A stretch of 64,000 bases of DNA, from the NCBI GenBank assembly GCA_016490735.1, contig JAEMWC010001635.1, positions 56,276-120,275 of the forward strand, in the 5' to 3' direction. The first letter of the stretch is position 1. Each line of letters begins with the position of its first letter. The stretch is from Pachyseris speciosa (lineage: Eukaryota > Cnidaria > Anthozoa > Scleractinia > Pachyseridae). The notes below the pieces were generated by a model. It saw only the letters and a list, made by a program, of their open reading frames with translations. It made no database searches and was not told the DNA's origin. This document shows positions 53,489 through 63,985 of the stretch, piece by piece. Made by a program: the position numbers and the translations under genes.

Positions 53489-56400
53489 TTATGATGTTTC
53501 TACTCGTAGTATTATGTCTGTATTCATAAATAGTTGCTGGTAATGGCAAAGCCCACCACCTTCAGCTTTTGTCTTGAGGTAGAATATTCCGGGTTTTGTT
53601 CCCTGTATTACATACATATTCTTAATGTGAAAGTTATTATTATGAATGACTAAAAAATCAGAGCCATTTATCAATACAGGCTTTAAAACATTCTTATTAT
53701 GTCCTCGTTTGGCTTTGACAGAGCAATTTAAATATTGTATTTGACCGATTATTCCATTCCCATTCAAATTTAGATCACCTCCTAATTTCGGCCTGTAAAG
53801 AGCAAATCCACCCAAATCTAAAGCCGTTTCCATAATTACACCTGTAACGCTTGAACGAAATAGATTCAAACTATTATTATGAATTCTATAGCCATTCAGA
53901 TTTAAATCACTACCAAGTTTGGCCTCTTTTATCAGATAAGTGTTCATATTAATATTATTTAGCATTGTAAATTCACCATTGTCTCCACCAAACAACCAAT
54001 TTTCATTTTCTTTCACATCAAAACCATTCAAATCTAAATCAGTTTGTAATTGGATTTCTTCATTCACGATTTTGAAAGGTTCAGAGAAGTCGTAAACACT
54101 TGATGGAACGTCTACTGCTTCGAAATCAATACCATATGCAACACAATGAACTTTGTACTTATTTGGATAAGTTGGGTTAGCATTAATATGAATCGTACAA
54201 TATAAATATTCAGGTGGTGAACTTGCTGATGGTTTTTCAATCCATAATAAATATCTCGAATGATCTTCATTTCTGTTATCAAATTTTCTCCCTACAGTTT
54301 TATGAATTGTAATTCCACCAGTTGCACTGAATGTTACACTACTAAGATTCATTCCTTCATAATCAGGAAATAACCATTCAAGAATGAAAGTGTATTTTCC
54401 ATCTTTTATTGTGTACATATTAAATCCAATTCTAGCTCTGTAAATATGATTAGCTTCTTTATTCAAGTCTATATCAATAACCTTTTTTGAAATCAAATGT
54501 GGTGAATGAGGTAAATTGACATATCCATTAACTGTCAAGCCATATTCAGTGCTAATTTCATTGATATCATTCATCAAATATTTGAAAGCATTCTTTGGAT
54601 GAGAAGCAGATGAAATATGACTTTTTTCTAATTGATCTAAATTTACGGCATCGGTTTTATTTGTTCCTTCTTTTAAGTTTGCGAGTGTGTTATCACCCAT
54701 GTCAATATCACCAGCCATTTGACCTCCGACAAGTTTAAGAAAAGGGGCCTGGTCAACATATCTTTTGTTGGCAGCATCTGTGTTAGCAGTTGGTGTTGCA
54801 CAGTTGATCACTTTGTTACCAGCAAGATTTAAATTAGCAGTCATTTCTTGTGTTCCATCTCGAAGTAGAGTTTGACCGATACTGCTTTTTGATGCGAGAT
54901 TAGTGTCAATATATGATTTATTCACAAGATCTGCTGGTTGGTTTCCTATCCCATGGCCTCTAATAATAAACCCCCCAAAATCCTGATTGCCGGTCATTAT
55001 AACACTTCCATCTTTTTTAAGAAATTGAGAAACATCAATACCAGCAATTTCAGCATCAACATACTTTTTGTTCACAGCGTCTTGTGGGTTTGAGGGGTTA
55101 TCCTGCAGGTTGAGGATTTTGTTTAGTTTCATGTCAATATTACTGCCAAATGCAACATGGCCGTTTTCAATTTCATAAGCCGGGTCATGGAGAAAGTAAG
55201 ACAAATTGGTATGATAGCCATAAGCCCCATAAACAATGATATGTGTTTTGGTGTTAGACGCAGGAGCTGTGCTGGAAAGTTCCACCTCAATCGCCGCTTG
55301 ACCACCACTTCTTTTTTCTATCTGGAAAAGAATTTTAATATAACCATCAACGTGTGGAGTTCTAGTAAAAGCTTTTTGAAATGACAGTCCAGCGTCACGC
55401 ATATTAATTGTTGGAAGGGTTAAACTGATTGCAGCACTTCTTGGATTAGATGGTGAGTAAAACTCAACAACAAAAGTGTACTGACTGTTTCTCAAAGATG
55501 TCACATTAAAACGAATTTTGGATGTGAAGTTGCCTCTTCGTTTGATGAAAAAAGACAATGATGACTTGTTTATGTGATAAGGTGATCTGTTTAAAATTCT
55601 CAATTTGAAGGTTTTCCACACCACTGACTGCAGAAGACTTGGATATGTCTTTTAACAGAAAAGCGAATGGGTTGCGTTGGGTACCAGATGCTGATAAAAT
55701 AAGGTCATCAACATACTTTTTGTTGGCAGAATCTTTATCAGAGTTTGGAGATCCAACATTTGTTATTTTATTGTCACCCATAACAAGATCACCAGTCATT
55801 GCAACACTTCCATCTTTTTTAAGAAATGGTGAAACATCAATGCCAGCAATTTCAGTATCAACATACCCCTTTGTGGCTGAATCATTGTTTGCTGTTGGCG
55901 CTGCTACATTAGTCAATTTGTTACCTCCAAGATTCAAATCAGAAGTCATCGCAACGCTTCCATTTAGTTTTCAAAAATTATTGTTCACATAGTTTCTATT
56001 TACAGCTGAATAACCAAATCTTGGGTTATCTGGTATGCCAAACAGATCATTTCTATTCATGCTAACAGGTGCATAAATCACACCGCCTGTGTTTTATTAA
56101 GGAAATCAGCTGTTTTATTATCAACATAGCTTTTGTTTACAACATCTTGTGGGTTTGAGGGGTTATCCTGTAGGTTGATGATTTGTTTAATTTCATGTCA
56201 ATATTACCACCGAATGCAACTTACCATTTTCAATTTCATAAACTGGGTCGTGAATATGTGATAAAATGATATTAGAAAATCCATAAACACCATAAACTAT
56301 AACATAATGTTTTTTATTATTTTGTAAATATGGTGAAATCAACAATAACTCCATTGATGTGGAACCATGACTTGTTTTTTCAAGGAAGAATATTCTTTTG

Positions 56401-57047
56401 AGATAACCATCAACAAGATGAGTCTTTGGAAATGCTCTTTTTATTGAATCCTTTCTTTCAATTAAATTAGATGACAGATTGTCGTCATCGACTGTTGCAT
56501 TATTTGGGCTACCATCAGTATAAAACTCAACAACTAAAGTGTACTTTGAAACTTCCAATTGTGTCAGATCAAAACGAAGAACAGTTGTAAGACCAGCAGT
56601 AGGAATAACAAAAGACAAGGCTATTTTATTAAATGAGTAAGGGCTTTTGTCAAAATCTTCCAATTGCAGATTATTCGCATTTCTAAGAATAGTTGTTTTT
56701 GATGTATCTTCAAGAAGAAATTTGAATGGATTAACACGTGTTCCTTCAATTGATAAAACAGCATCATTAACATATCCCAAGTTAGCAGAATCATAATGAT
56801 TTACTGGATCACCAACATCTGTCAAACGTTTATTTTCAATGTCATAATTACCATCTTGTGTTAATCTAAATCCATCACCTTTGGGACCAACAGCTCCAGT
56901 AGCTCCTTGTGGACCAATTGCACCTGTATTACCTTTTGGACCTCTATCACCTTTTTCACCTTTGGGACCAACTGGACCAGCTGGGCCTCTTTCACCAGTA
57001 CCAGTTTCTGTTTTATCTTGATCTAGTGGAGAATTAAAAACTCCCAT
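53489..57047 (-). pseudogene. Giant collagen/tail-fibre-like protein (fibre 1), frameshifted
   Basis: Start at 57047 with MGVFNSP and a collagen segment (about 15-57, GPVGPKGEKGDRGPKG). Then tail-fibre-type repeats (MGDNKITNV..SANKKYVD and similar) alternate with a beta-rich domain of about 170 residues that appears three times (openings VNPFKFLLED, NPFAFLLKD, NAFKYLMND). The C-terminus has DLNLNG repeats as in beta-helices. Open pieces: 56193-57047, 55506-55949 and 53489-55624; breaks lie near 56220, in 55950-56190, and near 55590. About 1180 residues if whole. The YVD repeat style is known from phage long tail fibres. Confidence 0.75.
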
Positions 57048-57098
57048 ATAATATTAGATTAGATAACACAGAAAGTTGCCATATAATATTAGATTAGA

Positions 57099-57737
57099 TT
57101 AAACAGCACCATAAAAATTTCTCTTGATTGTTTTCATCGGCTTGTCAACATAACAGAAGGAATATGGTTTTTTGGTTGCTTCAATGTATTTCTTCTTGTC
57201 GATTCCAAGCTCCTGTGCAATCAAGTTCCTTTCTCTTGAGGATGGGAAATCATAAAGGCAGAAGTGACTGCAATTGAGTCTGATTGATTTTGGACAGCCA
57301 TAGAATGATTGTGTGAGATATATGACTGAACAGTTCTTGTGTCTCCCCTGAATGAAATAGCTTATGATTTGATCTTGTTTTTTATCAGTGACAAAATCAT
57401 CAAAAACAACCAATCGCTGCAAATCTGTGTCTTTTATTTGTTCAACTGGCAATATCTCTTCTTGACTGCAAACCAAGGCAGGATATCCAATGTGACTGCT
57501 TATTTCATCCATTACTTTCCGAAGATATTGATATTTGTCTTGATCTAAATTTTTTGCATAAAGATGTATCTGATCATAATAAACCAACGGTTCCATAATC
57601 AGATGCATGAACAATGTTGTCTTTCCAGATCCAGAATTACCAGCCAGCAGCATCCTGAAAGTGTCTTTTGGCATATACGGATACAACTGTCTGAATGAAT
57701 TCTTTAAACCCTGAATATCATAATTAGGGATTTCCAT
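57099..57737 (-). CDS. A32-type genome-packaging ATPase
   Basis: 212 residues, open. Walker A GNSGSGKTT at 33-41, Walker B LVVFDDF at 109-115, and a downstream TQSFYG segment typical of FtsK/HerA-family packaging ATPases of Polintons, virophages and large DNA viruses. Pumps the genome into preformed capsids. Divergent from the plus-strand structural block, with a 36-bp gap (57738-57773). One of the few core genes here without a break. Confidence 0.9.
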   Translation of the reverse strand: MEIPNYDIQGLKNSFRQLYPYMPKDTFRMLLAGNSGSGKTTLFMHLIMEPLVYYDQIHLYAKNLDQDKYQYLRKVMDEISSHIGYPALVCSQEEILPVEQIKDTDLQRLVVFDDFVTDKKQDQIISYFIQGRHKNCSVIYLTQSFYGCPKSIRLNCSHFCLYDFPSSRERNLIAQELGIDKKKYIEATKKPYSFCYVDKPMKTIKRNFYGAV

Positions 57738-57773
57738 ATGTAAATAGTTTAGATTAGTCTAACACAATTGTAT
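57738..57773. promoter_or_regulatory. Bidirectional gap between ATPase and structural block
   Basis: A 36-bp gap holds both upstream regions. It contains AGATTAGTCTAACACAA and ends TTGTAT before ATGG on plus; on minus the gene starts CATATGG. The CTAACACAA piece recurs before the major capsid gene at 59621. Confidence 0.5.
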
Positions 57774-58241
57774 ATGGATATAGAACGAATGAAAAGGCTT
57801 CTTAAAAGTGGAATTGAAGCTGGAAACAAAACAAGAGAAGTTCGTGATGTTATCAAGACTTATGAATACAGAAAACAGGATGCATATGATACAACATCAG
57901 AATTGCTGAAACCCTCTATTGATGTCCAGAAGAGTGTGAAAGAAAGTGTCGACGAAAAACAGGATGAAGTCATTAAACAGTTGAAAAAGAATCAACAGGC
58001 TTTAACACAAGGACTTGATGATGTTATTGAAGCTAATCGCAGAGCAATTACAATGGGTATGGAACTTCCTGGAGCCATTGAAGCACCTGAAAAAGAGGAT
58101 CAGACACCCAACATATTATCGATCGATAACTATTTCGATAGAGATGATAGAATTATATTAAAAAATAACAGGCTTTTGAAACCAAGCGATTTGACTCAAG
58201 TCGCCCCACAAAAACTTGTCGAGGAAAAGGAAAAAAGCTAA
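57774..58241 (+). CDS. Coiled-coil protein of the structural block
   Basis: 155 residues from the ATG at 57774 (start chosen because the TATATG motif overlaps it). Mostly charged helix (KRLLKSGIEAGNKTREV; EKQDEVIKQLKKNQQAL), with a conserved-looking C-terminal ILSIDNYFDRDDRIIL. Function unknown; position next to the ATPase suggests a virion or assembly role. Confidence 0.65.
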   Translation: MDIERMKRLLKSGIEAGNKTREVRDVIKTYEYRKQDAYDTTSELLKPSIDVQKSVKESVDEKQDEVIKQLKKNQQALTQGLDDVIEANRRAITMGMELPGAIEAPEKEDQTPNILSIDNYFDRDDRIILKNNRLLKPSDLTQVAPQKLVEEKEKS

Positions 58242-58257
58242 AGAAATAGCCCAGAAT

Positions 58258-58580
58258 ATGGGAAGAAGAAAAAAAAAATCATTCACTCCAGAAGAAAATG
58301 AATCTCATAAAAGAGAAATACAAACTTTGAAGAAATACAGAGAAACGATTGATGATGTATTAGCTTCTTACAAATACAAAACAGGGAAGGAATGGGTTCA
58401 AGGGGTGCATTTTTGGGTGACATGCTTTCACGTTTACAGTTGCTTGGTGGATCTATTTCAGCCGGCAACAATAGCATGGGTGTAAGAAATGAATTCACAA
58501 ATATATTGCATACATTGAACAGACTGGGAATCCTGAAAACCGGTGAGCTAAATAAAATAATGATGAAATATCTAATGTAA
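58258..58580 (+). pseudogene. Small basic protein, frameshifted
   Basis: A first piece from ATG 58258 (MGRRKKKSFTPEE) stays open to about 58390, then the coherent reading continues in another frame (58392-58580: GAFLGDMLSRLQLLGGS to the stop). The second part resembles a short helical, Gly/Leu-rich tail. May instead be continuous with the gene at 57774 through the A-rich stretch at 58230. Family unknown. Confidence 0.5.
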
Positions 58581-58586
58581 AAGTAT

Positions 58587-59370
58587 ATGACAGAAATTTC
58601 ATTACGATTCAACAGTAAAAACAGAGACAAAATTGGTGTCAGCAAGAGTCATGATTTTGAAAAAAGATTAATTCACCTCTTAAATTAACGAATGATTTAA
58701 AATATGAAATGGCTGTGAATGTCATCAATATGACATACAGTTGGTACATATCAGAGATATTTTTGGGAATAATCAAATGAAATACAGCTATGACAAAGGT
58801 GTAAACTGGGAAACAATAACATTCGTTAACGGGATGTATTCATACGACGATATCAATAGTTACATTCATGAGTATATGAGAAAAAACAGCCATGTACTGA
58901 ATCCATCTGAAACAGACAAATCAAAATTCAAGTATGGTATTAACATGTATTTCGTTTTGTCAACATATCGCATTTTGATTGAACTCAATGAAAATTATCG
59001 TGTGGATCTGAGGAATCTTGATTTCAGAAAACTTATCGGTTTCGATTCAAAATTAGTTCCAGCCACAGAATATGGAACAAATCTACCTGATATTACAAGA
59101 GGAGTAGATGAAATTTATATCAATTGTGATTTGGTGACAGATAGCATTGTTGATGGAAATAGCACAAATACAATCGCTGTTATTCCTGTCACAGATCTCG
59201 TTAGAAGTTTACCTTTCACTTACAAACCTCGTTTTCTTTCATGGAATCCTGCCTCAACACATACAATCAGCTCAATACGTTTTTATGTCACTGATTCTTC
59301 TAGAGCTCCAGTCGATTTAAATGGGATAGATTGGTATATTGAGTTGTTCTTGAGAGAGACAGAATTATAA
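58587..59370 (+). pseudogene. Minor capsid (penton-like) protein, frameshifted near its start
   Basis: ATG at 58587 with TATATG overlap. Frame changes occur near 58670 and 58765; from 58741 to the stop the frame is open for 209 codons. Motifs NWETITFVNGMYSYDDIN, LPDITRGVDEIYINCDLV and the end DLNGIDWYIELFL belong to a protein family that accompanies the major capsid protein in animal Polintons; a single jelly-roll penton is the expected fold. Confidence 0.7.
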
Positions 59371-59383
59371 AACCTAATAGTAT

Positions 59384-59614
59384 ATGAAACGGTTTGAGTT
59401 TAAAAAATATGAACAACATGGTGAAGGTATTGTGACTGATATGATCAAAACAGCTGGAAAAAAAGCAGCAACAACAATTGGTGAACATGCTGGCAAAAAA
59501 GCTGGCGACAAAATCATAGAACTTTTGAAAAAGAGAAAGAGTGGAACTGAGAGTGTGAGCCAGACTGGTGGTTTAATCAAAAGAAAGAGAGGTCGACCAC
59601 GTAAAATAAAATAA
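59384..59614 (+). CDS. Small basic AT-hook-like core protein
   Basis: 76 residues, strongly basic. A helical middle (TAGKKAATTIGEHAGKKAGD) and a C-terminal KRKRGRPRK, an AT-hook consensus that binds the minor groove. Probably condenses the genome inside the capsid, like adenovirus core proteins (inference). TATATG overlaps the start. Confidence 0.65.
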   Translation: MKRFEFKKYEQHGEGIVTDMIKTAGKKAATTIGEHAGKKAGDKIIELLKKRKSGTESVSQTGGLIKRKRGRPRKIK

Positions 59615-59620
59615 CTTTTA

Positions 59621-59639
59621 TCTAACACAATAATATATG
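59621..59639 (+). promoter_or_regulatory. Start-codon promoter motif of the major capsid gene
   Basis: TCTAACACAATAATATATG, the clearest example of the motif; its last three bases are the ATG at 59637. Equivalent sites: 50861 (ATATAATATAG then ATG), 57060-57045 minus (AATATTATATG), 53373-53359 minus (AATATTATAATG), 58583 (AGTATATG), 59379 (AGTATATG), 60992 (ATATTATATG). Confidence 0.55.
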
Positions 59640-60863
59640 TCAAACTATCGTGACTCAAATATATCGAAAGATATGAAGATGTAGTGTTCGAACTAGAGAC
59701 AGCACTTAATACTGTAGTAGCAAACAATGCTCATCAGAGTAAAACAGGCTACCGATTCATTGTTGATAACAGTGGAGAGACTACACCATTTGACTGGTAT
59801 AATGCCCGTTTTAATGTATTTTCAAAGAAAATAAGCTTGCAGATGGAGCTAACATTGCTGCTGCAGATCGAAATGGTATTGTTAATTCAGTTCACGCTCT
59901 TATTAACACCATTAATGTAAAAATGAATGGTCTTGATGTTTATGAATGCCGAGACGCTAACCAGCCACAAATATTAAGTCATTGCTTGAGTATTCACAGG
60001 GTTATGTTGTAAGTCAGGGAACCAATGAGTTCTTCTATCTTGACACCAGCAGAGGTGCTGAAAACAGAGTGGCACAAGCTGCTTATAACAAAGGATTCTC
60101 AGATCGTAAAGCTTTGCTTAATGATGGTGGTGAAGTAAATGCAGAGATAGCATTGAACAGATACGGTTTTTTCAAGAGCTTTTGGGATGAACTCATGCCT
60201 AACTCAAAAATAGAGGTGAAATTGACACTTGAGAGTGATGACAATTTGATTTGGCAAGCTACTGATGAATGTCGTGTGGTACTAACTAAATTCCAGCTAA
60301 TAGTTCCTCGCATTGTTTTTAATTCTGCGGGAAAGTCCTTATACATGAGCAAGTATCTTGACAACAGAAAGTGGACTTACATGAGAGAAATGGTTGAGAG
60401 AGGCAATTCAACAAGACAGCAGACAGCCAATTTCCGTATTTCCACAGGAATAAACAAACCCAGGCATGTCTTTGTATTCATCATCAATGATGCAATGATG
60501 CATCTCAGACAGCCAATAAATTTCTCTATAAACACATTCTCAGTTGCAAATGACCGAACTTTGACTGATTGTTATCTTGAGGTTGGCAATGGAAATGATT
60601 ATCCAGAGCTTCGTTATAAACCATCAACAGAACCAACAAGAGTATTTAGAGATGTTTTGAAATATGTTCAAGCTGTAAACGATTTCAGTGAAAGTACCCT
60701 TCTCAACAGGGGCAATTTCGGTACAATATTCCCTTTTGTTTATTTCGATCTGACAAAACAGAAACAGGATATTAAAGATGGAATGACAAAACTGACTTTC
60801 AAATACACTTTGAGTGCTGCAACAAATGCTGATTACAGTGTGTATGCACTTGGTCCTCTATGA
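59637..60863 (+). pseudogene. Major capsid protein (double jelly roll), frameshifted
   Basis: The largest open piece, 59982-60863 (293 codons), contains FFYLDTSRGAENR, NRYGFFKSFWDELMPNSKIE, KPRHVFVFIINDA, YLEVGNGNDYPELRYKPS and FPFVYFDLTKQKQDIKDG, which I recognise as Polinton major capsid motifs. The N-terminal part is split: the frame from ATG 59637 stops at about 59684, 59684-59835 reads on in another frame, and a third stretch lies before 59982. Forms the icosahedral shell. Confidence 0.85.
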
Positions 60864-61000
60864 GCAGGATATTGAGATGAGAAAGACTGATGGAAAATTA
60901 ATTCTTAGATCAATGTAAATTAAATAAATAAATTAAATAAATAATTAATAAATTAAATGATTGTTTGTATTAAATACAATTTAGTATAAACATATATTAT
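60864..61000. other. AT-rich gap between capsid and pVI-like genes
   Basis: A short AATTAAATAAAT tandem stretch at 60900-60955, then CATATATTATATG at the next start. Confidence 0.6.
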
Positions 61001-61707
61001 ATGACTACTTATCATCCTCATGGAGTAAGACTTTCAAACAGTCAGAAGCAAAGGCTTGCAAAAGCTATACAAACAAATTCACCGGTAACATTGAGACTCG
61101 CACATGGAGATCTCACTGGAGGTGATCAAATGATGTTGACAAAAACACAGATAAAAAATTAGCCAAATCACAGAGAAATGGAACAGGTGCTGATGTAAAG
61201 ATATCCAAAGCACAGATCAGAAAATCAGTCCAAGAAGGAGGTTCTCTTTGGTCCAGTCTTTTTTCACTTGGAACAAGACTATTGCCTTATGCAGGTAAAG
61301 CAGTAGCTAAAGCGGCTCCAGCATTGGCTACAGGTGCTCTTTCTTCATTAGCAAGTCTCGGCATTGATAAACTATTTGGAAAGAAACAAAAAGGAGGATT
61401 TCTTATTCCTAATGCCAATTTATCCCAATTATTGAATGTAGGAAATTTATTGAATACGAGACAGATGGCTGATGTTATCCAAAAAATGCAGTATGGTGGA
61501 GACGTTGTTATAAAACCAACAAAAGCGCAGACTGGAAAGGGTATTGGAACAATACTCGCCAGCATTGGAATTCCTTTGGCTATAGAAGCAATCAGAAAAT
61601 TAACTGGAAAAGGTTTGCATGTTGAAAGCAGCCGTCCAAGACGGTCAATACCTGTTCATGTTCCAGATGACATTGTACCCAGAAAGAAAGGTGGAAACAT
61701 GCTATGA
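61001..61707 (+). pseudogene. pVI-like minor virion protein, one frameshift
   Basis: From ATG 61001 (HGVRLSNSQKQRLAKAIQ, TLRLAHGDLTGGDQ) to a stop at about 61160, where a run of six A is one base out of phase; the reading resumes and 61282-61707 is open. The second part has GGSLWSSLFSLGTRLLPYAG, an Ala/Leu-rich amphipathic segment (ATGALSSLASLGIDKLFG), then GGFLIPNANLSQL and a basic tail. Amphipathic, membrane-active proteins of this kind in adenoviruses open the endosome; the role here is inferred. Confidence 0.7.
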
Positions 61708-62311
61708 TTCCATGGCAATCTCCTCCTGTTTTTGGTACATGGAATAACCCAATCGGTTATGGAATGAAAAAAAAAAGAAAAACCAAAGAAAAGGACTTCT
61801 ACTGGGCAAAAACAGTCCATTCAATTCAATCCCCATACTAGGAACCATTTTGTAAAAAACCTTATCCAACTTTGATTTAATCAATTGGGTTAAACAACTT
61901 GGAATAAAACATTTTAGAGGAGTATTTTCAAGAGACAATCTGCCGAACAAATGAAAAACAATGAATGTGGGATAGTCAATCTTGATTCCAAAATTGGACC
62001 TGGTACTCATGGGTTTGTTATAGGAATTTCAAAAATGATAAATACTGTGAATACTTCGACTCTTCGGTTTAATGATGCCAACAGAAGTACAGAAATACAT
62101 GGCTGCAAGCGGTAAACAACTTGAATACTCTGGTGATGAGATACAAGAAAGGGAATCAGTATTATGTGGATATTGGTGTTTGTACTATCTTCTTGAGAGA
62201 CAAAAAGGCAGATCCATTCTTAATACAATACATAATGCTGAATTTGATCCAACAGACACAAGAGTCAATCACAGATTCATCATAGACTACTTTCAAAAAT
62301 ATCTAACTTAA
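61704..62311 (+). pseudogene. Adenain-like cysteine protease, several frameshifts
   Basis: ATG 61704 overlaps the previous stop (ATGA). Pieces in several frames: an N-terminal part with a K/R-rich run, a GPGTH segment at about 61999-62010 holding the catalytic His, a Phe-Asp region near 62050, and 62072-62311 with DEIQERESVLCGYWCLYYL, where the Cys at 62165-62167 is the likely nucleophile. The frame breaks right after the His. This protease family cuts capsid precursors during maturation. At least three breaks; not functional as read. Confidence 0.75.
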
Positions 62312-62318
62312 TGGTATA

Positions 62319-62480
62319 ATGGTAAAATCATATTGTGTGAAACAGAAGAAGCAGACTGAGTGTGTACCAGGAAGTGAAAGATATCAAAAGACAAAAAATG
62401 GTCGAACTGTGATGAAATGTACTTGTGCTGAATGTGAATCACAAAGACTAAATTTGTCAGAAATCGGGGAAACTGAATAG
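62319..62480 (+). CDS. Small zinc-finger-like protein (DUF5679-like)
   Basis: 53 residues: YCVKQKKQTE at the start, KTKNGRTVMKCTCAEC in the middle. The Y-C-V-K..K..T..TKNGR..C..C pattern is that of the small DUF5679 proteins of iridoviruses and Polintons, with one cysteine replaced by Gln. Role unknown. Confidence 0.55.
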   Translation: MVKSYCVKQKKQTECVPGSERYQKTKNGRTVMKCTCAECESQRLNLSEIGETE

Positions 62481-62520
62481 CCCGTCTGAAGGGGCGGGCA
62501 TACTAGATTCAGCCGCAGAT

Positions 62521-63080
62521 ATGGCACTAACAGGATTTTTGGAACATGGAGTCCCTTATTTAGCGAAGAAGGTGTTGAAATGGTAGATATTATGCATCAG
62601 AAGCAATGAGAAATCCAAAGCTGCAAAAGAAATTAATTGACAAAGGACTTTCCCTCGCAAGCCTGCAATCACAAAGGTGGGTCAGAAGCTTTGAAACAAC
62701 TCTCAACAAAAGTGAGACCAAATATTCGTTACAAAACAGATATCAAAGGATTAATTATGGCGGTGCTATTGACATTCATAAGGTTATTGGCAAGCTTCCT
62801 AAACCGAAAAGTGGTTGGACACCCGGAAAGTATAAAATACATGGGACCTTATAATCCCCTTGATGAACAGTTAGGTATGATAAAAATACAGGTGAGGTCT
62901 TGAAATGGAATGTACAACCTATACAAAGTGGATGAAATAGCAGCTTACATGATATTTGTTATGATATGGAAAAAATAAAGGTGAATGTGATAGAACAATG
63001 GTCGAGTCACTAGATCAAATACCATATGGTGAGATGCCAAAATGGGGTCAAACAGCTAGATTCTTAATCGACAAAAAACA
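62521..63080 (+). pseudogene. Phospholipase A2-like domain, frameshifted
   Basis: ATG 62521 opens a short frame (MALTGFLEHGVPYLAKK); later pieces are 62606-62854 (INYGGAIDIHKVIGKLPKPK, SGWTPGKYK) and fragments in other frames at 62840-63050 that include a Gly-Pro-Tyr-Asn loop and, near 62945-62965, a His-Asp-x-Cys-Tyr type active site that is one base out of frame. Parvovirus-type PLA2 domains let virions breach endosomes. The gene reaches straight to the integrase without a gap. Confidence 0.55.
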
Positions 63081-63085
63081 GAAAC

Positions 63086-63985
63086 TTGGTCTCGGTGTTT
63101 CAAAAAACGGAAAAAAAGCCGTCGAGTGAAGAAAACTGGCAAGAAAAACTAGCTGATGAATTACATGCACCCATAAAACGAAATTTCACTCGGCGGCGTG
63201 TGATTGTAAATAAAATTGATGAAATATGGGCAAGTGATCTAGTTGAAATGCAACAGTTCAGTAAATGGAATAAAGGTTATCGATATCTTCTTATGGTTAT
63301 TGATGTCTTCAGCAAATATGGTTGGATTGTCCATTGAAGGATAAGAAAGGTGAATCTGTCACTGAAGCATTCAAATCAATATTCAAGGAAGGTAGAAAAA
63401 CCACAGTATTTATGGGTCGACAAGGGAAAGAGTTTTACAACAAACACTTGAAGGACTTGCTAGAGAAACATAGTGTACAGATGTACTCACTGAGAATGAG
63501 AGAGAATCATCAGTAGTTGAAAGATGGAATCGAACAATGAAGTCCAAAATGTGGAAGCAGTTCACTGTTCAAGGTAATACACAGTATTTAGACATGTTAC
63601 CAAAATTAGTGAAACAGTATAATAATACCAAACATTCAAGCACAAAGATGACACCCGTTGAAGCATCTGATAAGAGGAATGAAGGAACTGTTTACTTCAA
63701 TTTGTATGGTGATATGAAAACATAAAACAGAAACCAAAATTAAAATGGTGACAAGGTCCGGAATATTCCAGTATAAACGGAATGTGTTCGACAAGGGCTA
63801 TACACCAAATTGGACTGAAGAAGTGTTTACAGTTGATAAAATCCAGTACACTAATCCAGTCACTACAAAAACTAAAAAGATCTCAACGATGAAGAAAATA
63901 CAAGGGAGTTTTTATTGAAGCTGAATTATTTGAAAGCCCAGACAGGATGTATTCCGTATTGATAAATCTTCGCAGAGATACAAGA
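63086..63985 (+). pseudogene. Polinton integrase (retroviral-type RVE), frameshifted
   Basis: Three open pieces, 63086-63337, 63322-63516 and 63537-63725, then a broken tail. First piece: KLADELHAPIKRNFTRRRVI and IWASDLVEM (first catalytic Asp), RYLLMVIDVFSKYGW. Around 63407-63425 the second Asp is out of frame with KEFYNKHLKDLL. The Glu of the VERWNR motif (about 63513-63527) is also in a shifted frame. The tail has YKRNVFDKGYTPNWTEEVF, an SH3-like C-terminal domain. Inserts the element into host DNA with short duplications. Confidence 0.85.
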
